From contig NC_092677.1 in NCBI RefSeq assembly GCF_964355755.1, positions 2,921,001 to 2,981,000 on the forward strand: a DNA stretch of 60,000 nucleotides, read 5' to 3'. This DNA comes from Antedon mediterranea. Taxonomy: Eukaryota > Echinodermata > Crinoidea > Comatulida > Antedonidae. The notes under the pieces are model-generated. The model searched no databases. It was not told the DNA's origin and worked only from the letters and a program-made list of their open reading frames with translations. Below are positions 22,901 to 31,066 of the stretch, in pieces; position 1 is the stretch's first letter, and every line of letters starts with the position of its first letter. Position numbers and translations under genes: made by a program.

Positions 22901-24208
22901 GAGTGTTGTTACAATTCTAGTCAGACTTGAACCCAGTGTCTTGAGAAAGCAGGCATGATAAACAATCTACAATTCCATTGTTTTTTGCATACTCTAATGG
23001 TAAAAAGGATATTGCCCTGGTCTAAAGATTGAGAAAAAAAAACACACTTACAACTTATCTGTAATAAAAAAGAAAAACAATTATTGTTATAAAATTGTTA
23101 ATAATGTTTTTTCCGTTTTTAGGTCTGTTTTTCATGCAAGAAGAAGTTTGCTTTATTTAAAAGAAAATTTAGGTGTAATTTATGTAAAAGGTAAGCACAA
23201 TGAAGTAACAAAAACAATCCTACTTTCATGTTTAATATAAGAATGCACAATATACATTACAAGCAAGAACACTTTGTCTATTTAGGCTAACTTGTGGAAG
23301 ATGTATGACTAAAATGTTGCTACCCAGAGAGAGTTTTCTACAGATAGCAGTTGATAAGCTGAGTCCAGGCAACATGAAGATGGGGCTAAAGAGGGCCAGG
23401 TCGTTCACCTTGCCAAAAAGGTAATTGTCCAACTCAGATACCATTGTCACATCTCCACTTGGGTTATTGAGAGTTAAGGTTTTTTTTGTAACCATATTTA
23501 ATGAGGGTGATCCATCCAGCTATTGCTGATCATTAGGGGCTCTCAGAGGTTCACAAGACAAACATATACACAAGATGCTCTACATAAACAAAGTCTTATT
23601 ACAAGTCTTTGGGAGTGGAGTAATTTGGTCCTTAAAAAAAAATCCTGACATGTGATGGGACTTGAACCCAGGACCCTTTGAGTGGTAGCCAAGCATCATA
23701 ACCACCAAGCCACAACTCCACTCCTTTGATGAGTGTTGACACGCATTGAGTCACATTCTTATGTTGTGAGTGTGTATGTACACACTTTGTGTGCAATTTA
23801 GATTATTGAATTATAAGACATAAGTAGTAAAACCATAACCATAAAAGTTTAAATCATATTTATCAAAAATTAATTTTATTCTAAATTTGTTTCTATATTG
23901 ATGTGTGCTTTGTTGCAAATGACATTATCATGTCAAGCGTTCATTTAGCATTAACAAATATAACTGTACTTTTCAGCCAATCGCAACCCTCGTCTCCAAT
24001 TTTTCAAAAGAAGTTCTCCAAGAAGGATCGTCGTGATCAAAGGTATCAAGAATCGGAGGAGGACGTTTGTTGCGAATGTTGTGATTTGTTACAAGAAGCG
24101 GTCAAGACAGGAATCCAACCAAACCCGATATCCGACAAAGCTCGCGGTTTTTCTGTTTCTCTTCCTGTCCGTGTTCGTCTCGAAGGACGAAAGGACTCTT
24201 TAATATGA
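4875..24208 (+). CDS. spire: Spire-type actin nucleator, 3' portion of gene (13 exons, 5' end outside window)
   Basis: Spire proteins nucleate actin filaments through tandem WH2 domains. They cooperate with formins through a KIND domain and bind vesicle membranes through a C-terminal FYVE-like module. The exons here join in phase at 4875-4949, 5413-5583, 6748-6855, 17107-17193, 17462-17576, 17776-17942, 18227-18413, 18686-18984, 19051-19095, 22508-22645, 23123-23190, 23286-23420 and 23977-24208: 1827 nt, 608 residues plus stop. In order they hold WH2-A ([20 protein letters not shown]), WH2-B ([20 protein letters not shown]), WH2-C ([17 protein letters not shown]), WH2-D ([18 protein letters not shown]), a linker, the Spir-box ([19 protein letters not shown]) and CxxC pairs. 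The match to vertebrate SPIRE1/2 is from memory of the family. The KIND exons are not found in the first 4.8 kb, so the gene starts upstream of the window. Vertebrates have two paralogues; which one this resembles is undecided. Confidence 0.93.
4985..5395. repeat. AATCC(A)-type minisatellite in spire intron
   Basis: Irregular 10- and 15-bp units of the type TCAAATCCAATCCCA fill most of the 463-bp intron between the exons ending at 4949 and starting at 5413. The 15-bp phase leaves open frames on both strands (NPIPS repeats on plus, GFDGI repeats on minus); these are artefacts of the repeat. Confidence 0.9.
5413..5583 (+). CDS. spire: Spire exon: WH2-A and WH2-B
   Basis: 57 codons, phase 0 at both ends, acceptor TTTCTAG, donor ATG|GTAAGT. 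It contains WH2-A ([20 protein letters not shown]) and WH2-B ([20 protein letters not shown]). WH2 helices bind the cleft of G-actin and the following LKKV/LRKV stretch runs along its surface, so both actin-contact motifs look intact. This is the best-conserved part of the gene. Confidence 0.95.
5644..5827. mobile_element. MITE copy 3
   Basis: The left end is AAGCTCTGTCTACACTATTA and the degraded right end is GATAGAGTAGACAGGGCATT. Inside are ATATATGGACATGATGATGT and three CTACCATATTTGGGCA units. It lies 60 bp after the spire exon encoding WH2-B. Confidence 0.8.
6059..6206. mobile_element. MITE copy 4 (opposite orientation)
   Basis: The ends are AACTCTGTCTACACTATCAA and TAGACAGAGCTTAAG. The internal units read TATGGTAGTGATATG, so the body is reversed relative to copy 3. 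The right arm is shortened (the GTTTGATAG part is lost). Confidence 0.75.
6515..6545. repeat. Poly-C tract
   Basis: An uninterrupted run of about 14 C within CCACCCCCCC...CACTC. It is G-quadruplex or length-polymorphism prone on the minus strand. Confidence 0.7.
6748..6855 (+). CDS. spire: Putative 36-codon cassette exon between WH2-B and WH2-C
   Basis: 108 nt open in phase 0, flanked by an acceptor (TTTTGCTAAAAG) and a strong donor (AAT|GTAAGT). It reads [20 protein letters not shown] followed by [16 protein letters not shown]: an acidic start, then an amphipathic, leucine-rich stretch. Both neighbouring exons also break in phase 0, so it can be included or skipped without changing the frame. 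Skipping it gives the usual Spire junction [13 protein letters not shown]. It has no match in the vertebrate SPIRE sequences I know. It could be an optional exon, a lineage-specific insertion or, less likely, a chance ORF. Confidence 0.6.
7742..14735. repeat. 56-bp satellite array, about 124 copies
   Basis: The unit begins ATTGAATCATACCATGTACT and continues through GTACAGAAAGCATGGTAC, ATTTAGTATAGTACTATT. Spacing is exactly 56 bp (TACCATG at 7751, 7807, ...). Each unit carries an inverted pair TACCATG/CATGGTA and a perfect 10-bp palindrome ATAGTACTAT. Three variants are scattered: GTAT/GCAT before the palindrome, AAAGC/AAATC before ATGG, and rare ATATTACT. One unit near 13387 has a 2-bp insertion. 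The last copies at 14700-14735 are degraded. The array fills about 68% of one spire intron. There is no open frame because 56 is not a multiple of three. Confidence 0.98.
14741..15384. other. Intronic stretch with an 82-bp duplication
   Basis: AT-rich, no exon seen. CTCTTACCATCTGTCTGGTT occurs at 15211 and 15293, each followed by ATTACACACGTGTATG, giving an 82-bp tandem duplication rich in GCACGTACG motifs. Confidence 0.55.
15385..15692. mobile_element. MITE copy 5 with expanded internal 21-bp repeats
   Basis: The left end is AAGCTCTGTCGACACTATCA and the right end is TTCGATAGTGTAGACAG. About nine 21-bp units (CATATCACTACCATATTTGG G) lie between about 15458 and 15650, against one to three in other copies. 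Because 21 is a multiple of three, open frames appear in four of the six frames; these are not genes. Confidence 0.85.
15693..16690. other. Intronic AT-rich stretch
   Basis: No conserved exon or element seen. Short open frames here have AT-driven composition and no splice context. Confidence 0.4.
16690..16940. repeat. 25-bp minisatellite
   Basis: About ten copies of GAGTACAGTGCTCCAAATTT followed by AGTCC, with C/T and G/A variants. It sits about 170 bp upstream of the spire WH2-C exon. Each unit contains the near-palindrome GAGTACAGTGCTC. Confidence 0.93.
17107..17193 (+). CDS. spire: Spire exon: WH2-C
   Basis: 29 codons, phase 0 at both ends, acceptor TTTTTGTAG, donor CCG|GTAAGT. It reads [20 protein letters not shown] then IRSRPPLRP, closely matching the third WH2 of Spire proteins. 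It lies more than 10 kb after the previous exon because of the 56-bp satellite in the intron. Confidence 0.95.
17312..17370. mobile_element. MITE half-copy 6
   Basis: Left arm only: AAGTTCAGTTTACACTATTA then AACTAGTTTGACAAAAAAAG and TGTGATGTGCCCAAAT. The right half is missing. Confidence 0.6.
17462..17576 (+). CDS. spire: Spire exon: linker L-3 and WH2-D
   Basis: 115 nt, phase 0 to phase 1, acceptor TGTTTTTTTAG, donor TTAG|GTAACG. It encodes a [20 protein letters not shown] segment followed by QLKPV, the fourth WH2 motif (RSLHERILEEI...LRPV in vertebrates). The linker between WH2-C and WH2-D is known in Drosophila Spire to be important for nucleation. Confidence 0.93.
17776..17942 (+). CDS. 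spire: Spire exon: serine-rich/acidic linker
   Basis: 167 nt, phase 1 to phase 0, acceptor TATATGTTACAG, donor GAG|GTTTGT. It encodes a low-complexity serine-rich and acidic segment ([14 protein letters not shown]) followed by [20 protein letters not shown]. This is equivalent in position to the variable linker after WH2-D in vertebrate SPIRE. No separate domain is recognised. Confidence 0.85.
18030..18185. mobile_element. Degraded MITE copy 7
   Basis: The right arm is clear (CATCAAACTTTTTTTGTCAA, AATAGTTTGATAATGTAGAG). The left end (TAAGCCCCTGTCCACACA) is diverged. It lies in the intron before the proline-rich spire exon. Confidence 0.55.
18227..18413 (+). CDS. spire: Spire exon: proline-rich linker
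   Basis: 187 nt, phase 0 to phase 1, acceptor ATTTTTACAG, donor CAT|GTAAGA. The product has a proline run ([12 protein letters not shown]) that could bind SH3 or profilin-type partners (inference), then a basic stretch ([15 protein letters not shown]). Confidence 0.85.
18686..18984 (+). CDS. spire: Spire exon: linker with RRHSI motif
   Basis: 299 nt, phase 1 to phase 0, acceptor TTTTTAAAG, donor AAA|GTAAGT. Composition changes here to GC-richer coding DNA. The product holds acidic [13 protein letters not shown], then RRHSI (also present in vertebrate SPIRE1 before the Spir-box), then [15 protein letters not shown]. The RRHS and RRSN sites are plausible basophilic-kinase targets (inference). 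Reading past the donor meets a stop at 19048. Confidence 0.88.
19051..19095 (+). CDS. spire: Spire short exon (15 codons, arginine/serine rich)
   Basis: 45 nt, phase 0 at both ends, acceptor CACCTAACTAG, donor GAG|GTAAGC. It reads [15 protein letters not shown]. Joined to the next exon ([17 protein letters not shown]) it aligns with the SPIRE1 segment around RQSSRSLEEF that precedes the Spir-box. The pyrimidine tract is weak, so it could be alternatively spliced; skipping it keeps the frame. Confidence 0.6.
19959..20225. repeat. 40-bp polypurine minisatellite
   Basis: Three to four copies of a 40-bp unit, AAAATGAGATAGGAGGGAGG then GAGAAAAAAAGATGAATTGC, followed by a degenerate GAGGGAGAGAGATGAAAAAA region. 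The plus strand is almost pure purine over more than 200 nt, which favours triplex (H-DNA) structures. Long minus-strand open frames (FFSLPPISF repeats) are a consequence of the repeat. Confidence 0.9.
20500..20890. repeat. Tandem repeat, about 90-98 bp, four copies
   Basis: The unit contains AGACATCTTCTATATTCTTA, CATTACAGATTCTTTCATTG, GTTACTCTCATGAATTATTC and ATGTTTTATTAATCAATATT. Copies begin near 20507, 20596, 20683 and 20783, and the third has a short insertion (AAGCACATGACTGCA). Confidence 0.85.
22508..22645 (+). CDS. spire: Spire exon: Spir-box
   Basis: 46 codons, phase 0 at both ends, acceptor TTTTTTCTGCAG, donor AAG|GTAGTG. The core [19 protein letters not shown] matches the Spir-box LTVEEVMHIRQVLVKAELE. 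In the family this box resembles a rabphilin-type Rab-binding helix and is linked to myosin V and vesicle association. Confidence 0.95.
22700..22875 (+). mobile_element. Probable LINE 3' terminus
   Basis: AT-rich tail ending AACAGAAATAAATGTTACTT then TGATTGATTGATGATG. The simple (TGAT)n-type tail after an AAATAAA-like signal is typical of non-LTR retrotransposon 3' ends. No reverse transcriptase frame is visible. Confidence 0.4.
23123..23190 (+). CDS. spire: Spire exon: first half of FYVE-like zinc module
   Basis: 68 nt, phase 0 to phase 2, acceptor CCGTTTTTAG, donor AAAG|GTAAGC. It reads [20 protein letters not shown] then CKR. Two CxxC pairs (CFSC, CNLC) match the first zinc ligands of the Spire modified FYVE domain, with a basic and aromatic loop between them. 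Confidence 0.93.
23286..23420 (+). CDS. spire: Spire exon: second half of FYVE-like zinc module
   Basis: 135 nt, phase 2 at both ends, acceptor TCTATTTAG, donor AAAG|GTAATT. It reads [17 protein letters not shown], giving the third CxxC pair and the KMxLP motif seen in vertebrate SPIRE (KMRLPSK). A basic segment, [10 protein letters not shown], follows. Confidence 0.93.
23500..23725 (-). repeat. tRNA-derived SINE
   Basis: On the minus strand, the A box TGGCTTGGTGG (complement of 23702-23712) and the B box GGTTCAAGTCC (complement of 23659-23669) match the pol III consensus at tRNA spacing. They are followed by a non-tRNA body down to about 23500 that includes CTGAGAGCCCCTAATGATCA. It is inserted in the last spire intron. 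A weaker relative (AGACTTGAACCCAGTG) lies at about 22900-22985. Confidence 0.7.
23977..24208 (+). CDS. spire: Spire terminal exon
   Basis: 232 nt starting in phase 2, acceptor TGTACTTTTCAG, ending at TGA 24206-24208. It carries a basic linker ([13 protein letters not shown]), then [16 protein letters not shown], which supplies the last cysteine pair of the zinc module (CVDCKKFI in SPIRE1). The C-terminal tail is [20 protein letters not shown]. Confidence 0.93.
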
Positions 24209-24540
24209 TTTATGCAAATTTTATGTTAATTATGTAAGCAGGATTTTGTTAAAATTATGTTTATGACTGTAAAAGAAAAATTTTTTTTTGTAAATAATTC
24301 AAATTAAGACGCTAAATGTAAAAAAACAGATTTTAAATTTTTTGCAAACATTGATTGATCTGAAAACTGTTTTTCATTTAAATATTGAACGAAAAAATAA
24401 TTAAAGTATTGTTTTTTTTTATTGTATTTATTTATTGTCTAACTTTATAAAGCATTTGTTAGATGGCCTTGTTAGAAAGAAATTTTTAGCAAACTGAATA
24501 ATAGAATTTATTTCTGGGTGAAAATAAAATAAAAATAGGC
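24209..24540 (+). other. Probable spire 3' UTR
   Basis: AT-rich DNA without open frames directly follows the stop codon. A canonical AATAAA lies at about 24523 and an ATTAAA near 24400, so the transcript probably ends between about 24420 and 24550. The end is inferred from the signals only. Confidence 0.45.
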
Positions 24541-25168
24541 CTATAGGAATTCATTTCTATGGTATGCACAATATTTGAGATGTATTTTTAGAATTTTAAG
24601 TAATTAAAATGCACAAAACGGTGCTTGGTTTGGCTTAATGATATAAAAGCATTTATTTATTAATACATCAAAACAAATTTGATAAAATAAACATCTAGAA
24701 GGTAAGCAACAAAACTAACAAATAAACAACATCTCACAAAAGCATTTCTCCTACCAAAAAATAAATATTTAAGGTAGCGTAATTCCATAAGCATTTACAA
24801 TTGTCTGAAGCTGAAAAAATGTTATTATACAGTAAGACTCCTCCTTTGGGCCACACCCTTATTTAGACACCCTGAAGGTATAAATGGAAACTTTCCTGTG
24901 AAACGAACAAGGAGGAATATATGTTTTAACACTGCAGCTAACCACTAGTAGATGTAGTAGAGGTCCTACTGTATTTGGCTATGCTTTGTCAGATAGGCTA
25001 CAATATGAAAGTAATAATTTTATAAGCAGTATAACAATGAATTGAATAAAATTGGTACAATCTAGATTTGATAACATATCACCAGTTTTTTTAGCAGGTA
25101 ACGTGAGCTAATTATAGATAGTAGAAAGTGAGAATTAACAGTAAACCATTTACCTAGCCATTGTTTGT
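24541..25168. other. Intergenic AT-rich stretch
   Basis: No exon or clear repeat seen downstream of the spire polyadenylation region. Confidence 0.4.
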
Positions 25169-25316
25169 AAGCTCTGTCTACACTATCAAACTTTATGTGA
25201 CAAAAAAAATGTGACATGATGATGTCATATTACTACCATATTTAGGCATATCACTACCCTATTTAGGCACATCACACTTTTTTGTCAAAATAATTTGATA
25301 GTGTGGACAGAACTTT
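25169..25316. mobile_element. MITE copy 8
   Basis: The ends are AAGCTCTGTCTACACTATCA and TTTGATAGTGTGGACAGAAC, with TGACATGATGATGTCATATT and two CTACC(A/C)TATTTAGGCA units between them. It is a well-preserved copy of about 148 bp. Confidence 0.85.
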
Positions 25317-25923
25317 AGATAAATTCAATCATAAGTTTATTTCTTGCATAATAACATTATGTAGCTTCCATTAGACCCCATTTACACTCTTGTTTGTGTC
25401 TGCAAGATTACAAAGACCTTGTTTAATTGCTCAATACAATATTATTTGTATGTTATTTTTTTTTTCTTATGAGTTTTTTGTTATCTTATTTTTATTTGTA
25501 AAAGATATAATTTTCAGATTTACATTTATATGAAATTTTTTTTTTTTGTAATGCAGTGTCCTTTGATTTGGTGTAAAACAAAATGACTATATTTAATTTT
25601 TTTTTTTTTTTTAATATTTGTTTTTCATGTTTTAAAACAAAATTGTGTTCAATATTTAGGCATTCATTAAAGTGTACAATTTAGTAAAATATATTATTTT
25701 GATGATCATCGATCTAGTTATTAAATAATAATTGTATAATTAATTTGTAAAAGTATAAAAGAGTGATGTATTATATTGTATTATTACTTATATTATAATT
25801 TGCACAAGATGCCGTTATTGTATAATTTATATTTTATATTTTCTGTACAGATAAAGTGTTTGGTTCAAAATGCTTTGTGTAAATAATTGCAAAGTTTTGT
25901 AAAAGAAAATATGAGATACATTA

Positions 25924-26428
25924 GGGAGGTTTCGCAATCTGACGAATACGATAACGACAACGGATACGTCACACATTTGTGAAACTTTTGAGCTGATCCC
26001 CATTTCATAGTCGTAAGCGTATTCGTGTTGACGAATATCACCAGTCATATTCGTAACTACAAAACGAGTATAGTTTTTGATCTATTTTGCACATTTTGTA
26101 TTTGAATCAGGAATGATTCATGATTATAATATAATTATAGATTTATTGAAAGTAATTTACTAAAGTAATTTACTAAAATGCCAGGTCAATTTTGATAAAT
26201 AGCAGTTTTTTTTCCTCACTCGCTTTGATGTTACACTAGGCCTAGGCAGCCAAGCACCAAGCAACACGTATCTGCGCTTCGCTCAAATTTACCGCAGTCA
26301 TATTTTGGACGGCGCCCTCAATATTTCGTTGCCATGCGAAACAGATTTTTACTGGCTTACGAAAAACGAATACGTGTGCGTGACGTATCCGTTTTCGTTA
26401 TCGTATTCGTAAGATTGCGAAACCTCTC
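25924..26428. mobile_element. Inverted-repeat element, about 505 bp
   Basis: The left end GGGAGGTTTCGCAATCTGAC continues GAATACGATAACGACAACGG and ATACGTCAC. The right end is the reverse complement with few changes (GTGACGTATCCGTTTTCGTT then ATCGTATTCGTAAGATTGCG and AAACCTCTC), giving arms of about 50 bp. TA lies at both borders. A second inner pair is suggested by TTCGTGTTGACGAATAT. No transposase frame, so non-autonomous. Confidence 0.82.
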
Positions 26429-26499
26429 TATTAACTGTAATTATCACAAAAACCTAATATCACTTTCATATGGCGTATCAAAACTCCACACGTGTGCAG

Positions 26500-26525
26500 C
26501 GGCGGGAGGGGGTGGGTGGGTCAAT
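26500..26525 (+). other. G-quadruplex-type motif
   Basis: GGGAGGGGGTGGGTGGG at 26504-26520 has four G-runs of at least three separated by single bases, a consensus for a stable parallel quadruplex. No associated gene start is identified. Confidence 0.65.
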
Positions 26526-26528
26526 AGG

Positions 26529-27612
26529 GTAGGAGCACACAATAGAAAATGCTAGTGCTGTCTCCCCAGTGTGTGTAAAAAGAGTTTTGCTAGGCGATAT
26601 GAAACAGGTATAAGGTATATACTAAACTAGGAATATTAAGTTTGTGTGTTTTCTGTGCTGTTTTTAATTTTACTGAATTTTTGCAGCACAAAAAACAACA
26701 CAAAATAAGTGTGTGAGTGAACACAAGGTCTACCTGCCAATAGTCTGACGTCATTCTAAAGGCCTTTTTTGCCGCCTTTTTAGGTTTTTAATCTAGATTG
26801 TAATCTTGCCAATAACGGCCTTTCGTTTTTTACGATGCGCCACAGAATCGACATGGCTATTCATTCTGCGCATGCTGCAGAATGACTTTCTGACTCGACA
26901 GTTGCATAGTCGATTGGTGCGTTATGAAACGCAAGGTTAGTGGATGTTGGTCCTCAAGTCAAGGTTTTTTTTTTCAAAGATTCACCACTAAACAATATAG
27001 TCCTACAGTATGACATAGAGAACTATACATTTTATATAAATAAAAAGATTAGATTATATTAGCTACCAACCTCAAACTTACTGTAAACACCCATATTAAA
27101 TAATAATAATAATTAGCATAATTGAGATATTCAAATTAAACTAAAGTTAACCTGTAGATTATGCTAATTATAAGGCCTTCTATGCAGCATCTATGTACAC
27201 AAACACAGTACACGCTCACTTACTCTCTGTTCGATAAAAGTTTATTCTTCAATAAAATGAGCCATATTGCTATGTCACGTTGCAGCTGTACATTTAAATG
27301 AACACCCAGCAACCCTATAACATAGAAATGTCTATTATTGTATTTGTCAAAGCGAATTGTATACATTTTACTTACAAATTTCAGTAACGTTTAGTATGGT
27401 GAAAACCATCTGAGAATTCTAAAGAAATAAAAAAAAGTGTTTCACAAGCAACCAGTATTATGGTTTCTTTGTGTTTGTTTATTTATGTTTTTTTTACTGA
27501 GACAATTTAAATGTAATCAATTGGAGCTCCACCCGGCAAATTTATAATTTTTTTTCTATTCTATGTTTTCAATGGGTATGATTTTCTTGTAAATCACACC
27601 TTTTCGCGATTT
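26529..27612. other. Intergenic stretch
   Basis: No conserved coding exon seen. Moderate CpG content lies around 26800-26930 and there is AT-rich simple sequence elsewhere. Confidence 0.35.
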
Positions 27613-28351
27613 GGGGATACCTTGTAGTTTGTGGGATACCTTGTAGTTTGTGGGATACCTTGTAGTTTGTGGGATACCTTGTAGTTTGTGGGATACCTTG
27701 TAGTTTGTGGGATACCTTGTAGTTTGTGGGATACCTTGTAGTTTGTGGGATACCTTGTAGTTTGTGGGATACCTTGTAGTTTGTGGGATACCTTGTAGTT
27801 TGTGGGATACCTTGTAGTTTGTGGGATACCTTGTAGTTTGTGGGATACCTTGTAGTTTGTGGGATACCTTGTAGTTTGTGGGATACCTTGTAGTTTGTGG
27901 GATACCTTGTAGTTTGTGGGATACCTTGTAGTTTGTGGGATACCTTGTAGTTTGTGGGATACCTTGTAGTTTGTGGGATACCTTGTAGTTTGTGGGATAC
28001 CTTGTAGTTTGTGGGATACCTTGTAGTTTGTGGGATACCTTGTAGTTTGTGGGATACCTTGTAGTTTGTGGGATACCTTGTAGTTTGTGGGATACCTTGT
28101 AGTTTGTGGGATACCTTGTAGTTTGTGGGATACCTTGTAGTTTGTGGGATACCTTGTAGTTTGTGGGATACCTTGTAGTTTGTGGGATACCTTGTAGTTT
28201 GTGGGATACCTTGTAGTTTGTGGGATACCTTGTAGTTTGTGGGATACCTTGTAGTTTGTGGGATACCTTGTAGTTTGTGGGATACCTTGTAGTTTGTGGG
28301 ATACCTTGTAGTTTGGGGGATACCTTGTAGTTTGTGGGATACCTTGTAGTT
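27613..28351. repeat. 19-bp minisatellite, about 39 copies
   Basis: Near-perfect repetition of GGGATACCTTGTAGTTTGT. Only one unit differs visibly (TTTGGGGGA at about 28312). Such homogeneity implies recent expansion or ongoing homogenisation. The array begins and ends abruptly in unrelated AT-rich DNA. Confidence 0.97.
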
Positions 28352-29080
28352 TTCTATACTTTTACATTCAAGAGAGGGGATACATTTGAATAATCCTAAA
28401 AACTAATTTCGTCACTAAAAAAAATCTTAAAATGTTTTTTTATGTAATTTGGTATTTTCGATGAGTATCGTTGCGCAATTTTGCAGAAATAGACACTTTC
28501 CCCCGTTAGGGTCAATGTGGTTTTTTTTTAATATGCTAGGGAGTATGATCACGTGTGATTTTCATGATCACACTCTGTGTGGTGACTGCTCTACTGCTGG
28601 CATCATGGCGATCTGTTCTCGTCGCGATGTTGTTTTTGACAGGTGAAAAGTATATTTAAACACTGGATGTGAGCCTATAATGTTTTCACGGTGTAAATGA
28701 TGTGATTATGAGATTGCTATTACTAAAATGTAAAATTTAATGAGATCTGAGAAAGACGTGACTATATATTCAAGAAAGCTAGGCCTACTACTACTAGGTA
28801 GGTACGTACCGATGCTGCTTGGCCCAGCCAGCCAGGCTCTGATAGCCTTACACTTTAAGCAGTTAGATTTTTTTTGGCACCTAGCCTCGGACTACCCATG
28901 ATAGGCTGCCTGAATAATTGCTTTTCAGTCAGTGCTAAGCTTCTATATCGCTTAAATATATGTGGGTAATATTATCTGTTTGTAGAGGATTTTGTGTTTA
29001 AAATTATTAATAAATAGTGCGAGAAAACACAGGAACAAAAAATTATGCGAAACGACCAAGTTTTTTTTAACCTATGAATA
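28352..29080. other. Intergenic stretch with a possible first exon
   Basis: Mostly featureless. At 28604-28641, GGCATCATGGCGATCTG starts a short frame (MAICSRRDVVFDR) that ends at CAG|GTGAAA, which resembles a start codon in good context plus a donor. No downstream exon was identified, so this is weak. Confidence 0.25.
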
Positions 29081-29081
29081 T

Positions 29082-29310
29082 AGGCATATGAATTCAAATT
29101 CAAATTCAAATTCAAATATTCTTTATTCATCCTCTATCATGAAAATATACAACAACAATATATGAGAACATAAAAAAGATGAAAAGGAAACACATAAAAA
29201 CTCAAAAGAGCTTGATTAGTTGTGTCCCCCTATGTCCCTAACTAGCCTAAAAAACTAAAACATAAATAATAAAAAAGCTAAATCCTGCAACAAGTATAAT
29301 TTTTAAAATT
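29082..29310 (-). mobile_element. Probable LINE 3' terminus (minus strand)
   Basis: Plus-strand (ATTCAA)n followed by ATATTCTTTATTCATC reads on the minus strand as GATGAATAAAGAATATTTGA plus (ATTTGA)n. This is the tail arrangement common at 3' ends of invertebrate non-LTR retrotransposons. The body at 29120-29310 has no usable frame. Confidence 0.5.
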
Positions 29311-30904
29311 ATTTGTAAAATTCAAGCTTAGCTAGGTGGTGAATCAACTAGGTTGAGTAGACGGCCTAGCTTAACATTAATAAGCAAAGTTAACTAAGAT
29401 GATGATGCTGGTGTACGTGTACAGTGCAAATCATGATGTTATATACATTTTTATCAGAAATATTACTTAGGCCTTAAACAAATTGCATTAATTGTGTGTA
29501 TAACATTGATTCACTACTTTTCGACACTATAGTTTACCAAAGGGGAGAAATTAAACCAATGCGTTTACCGACGAACAAAAAAACGCAATAATCACAATAA
29601 CCCCTAAGTTTATGAAAAAGTGTAATGTATTGAAAAACACAATTATCTGACCGATTTTTTGGAAATAAGTTTTTGAAAAAATAATACCATATTTTCCCAT
29701 TTCTTTTTTTGTGTAATCACTTTTAATTAAACATACTTAAACATAATAAAGTTGAGAAAGTCTGAGTGGAGCTCCACTTTAAAGCATTTTAGCAGTGACA
29801 ACACTTCTTTGTAAAAGTTCTGTGTAAAAGTTAATATAATAGCGCCCTCATTCACGTCAACTATAAACATCGTTGATTGGTTGAATGTTTTTGTGCTTGT
29901 CACGCATTGCCTTCACAGTTGTTGCGTTTTGATTAGTAATTGTTGATTGACAACGCGTAGCGGAACGCGCTCGCATAAACGCCGCCGAATATTTTTCTTT
30001 ACCGTTTCGACGCGCTTGAAATTTTTGGCGTATATATTTTAAATTTATATTGGATTCACTGTTTGAATATACTGTAAGCGCCGTCTGAAGTAAAGAGGCT
30101 CACAAGCGGACGATATCACGGACCTTCGTTCTTCAGAAAGTAAATTTTACGCACGGAAAAACCGGTTGTGGTTTCTTACTAAACAAGATTGGTCGAGAAA
30201 TTCAGTTTTAAGTTTCTCTACATTTGTATGGTTCATAGATGATTATTGTGTTTACCCTACCAGATGTATTACAATTTCTTTACAAGCTGGAAAACGCTAA
30301 ACCACCCCAATTAAATAAATTGTACTTTTCGCCCATTTTCTTTGAGTGATGAACATGTGATTGTTGAGAATTTAGCCAGCACCAGCAGAAGCAGCAAAGT
30401 ACATACTTATTATATTGTTATGGTTGACATGAAACGTTTCATTAAAAAACACGAGGTTTATATTAAAATGAGCAAGCAAATGTCCCTATGGCCAAAAAAT
30501 GTTATCAGCAATGGTTATATAGTGCACGGGTCAAGGTGACGTGTACACTGCGCGTGATAATGTTCACAGAACCTACCGACATTGATGACGTTATTGTTTT
30601 ATGTGCTCAATAAATTATATTGTGAGCTATTTGCATCCAGGCCCTTTCTATATACTCTGCTGCCCTTTCAACCTACAAATTTCAAGCGCTACACCATCAA
30701 TGATACCATGTCCCCTGTGGTTCATAGAACCTTCGTTGTTTTTTTCCTATTTCCTGCTAATGTTCTTTTTTATTCCACTTTTTACCTAAATAAATTCAGC
30801 CAGTCATGTTGTAAATAGAAAATAAGACTGGAACTCACTCGTGGCAGATGCGCATGTGTCGAACTTTGGTTAGTCTACGCGCATAGCGAATGAACAAGCC
30901 GTTC

Positions 30905-30985
30905 TACACAAGCTGGGGCGGGGGGGGGGGTGTGGATGGAGCGGCCTGGTTGATGGGAGGGGGAGAAGTGGTTGGGGCGGAAGAC
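30905..30985 (+). other. G-rich tract
   Basis: GGGGCGGGGGGGGGGTGTGG (30913 onward) followed by GGGAGGGGGAGAAG and GGTTGGGGCGG. Multiple G-runs could form quadruplexes. It lies directly upstream of the MITE-like flank of the 43-bp array. Confidence 0.6.
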
Positions 30986-31066
30986 ATGACGCAAGGACGT
31001 AGTGATTTGACCAATCACACGCGATTGATTATCCGAACTGTCGATTGCCATTATTTCAACTCGCTT
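30985..31066. mobile_element. Half of a MITE-like element flanking the 43-bp array
   Basis: ACGCAAGGACGTAGTGATTT then GACCAATCACACGCGAT resembles the left arm of the element at 54711-54891 (CGCAAGGACGTAAACGC...ACCAATGACAAGCGA). The expected right arm, which would read TTGCGTCTACGTCC, is exactly where the tandem array begins. Confidence 0.55.
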
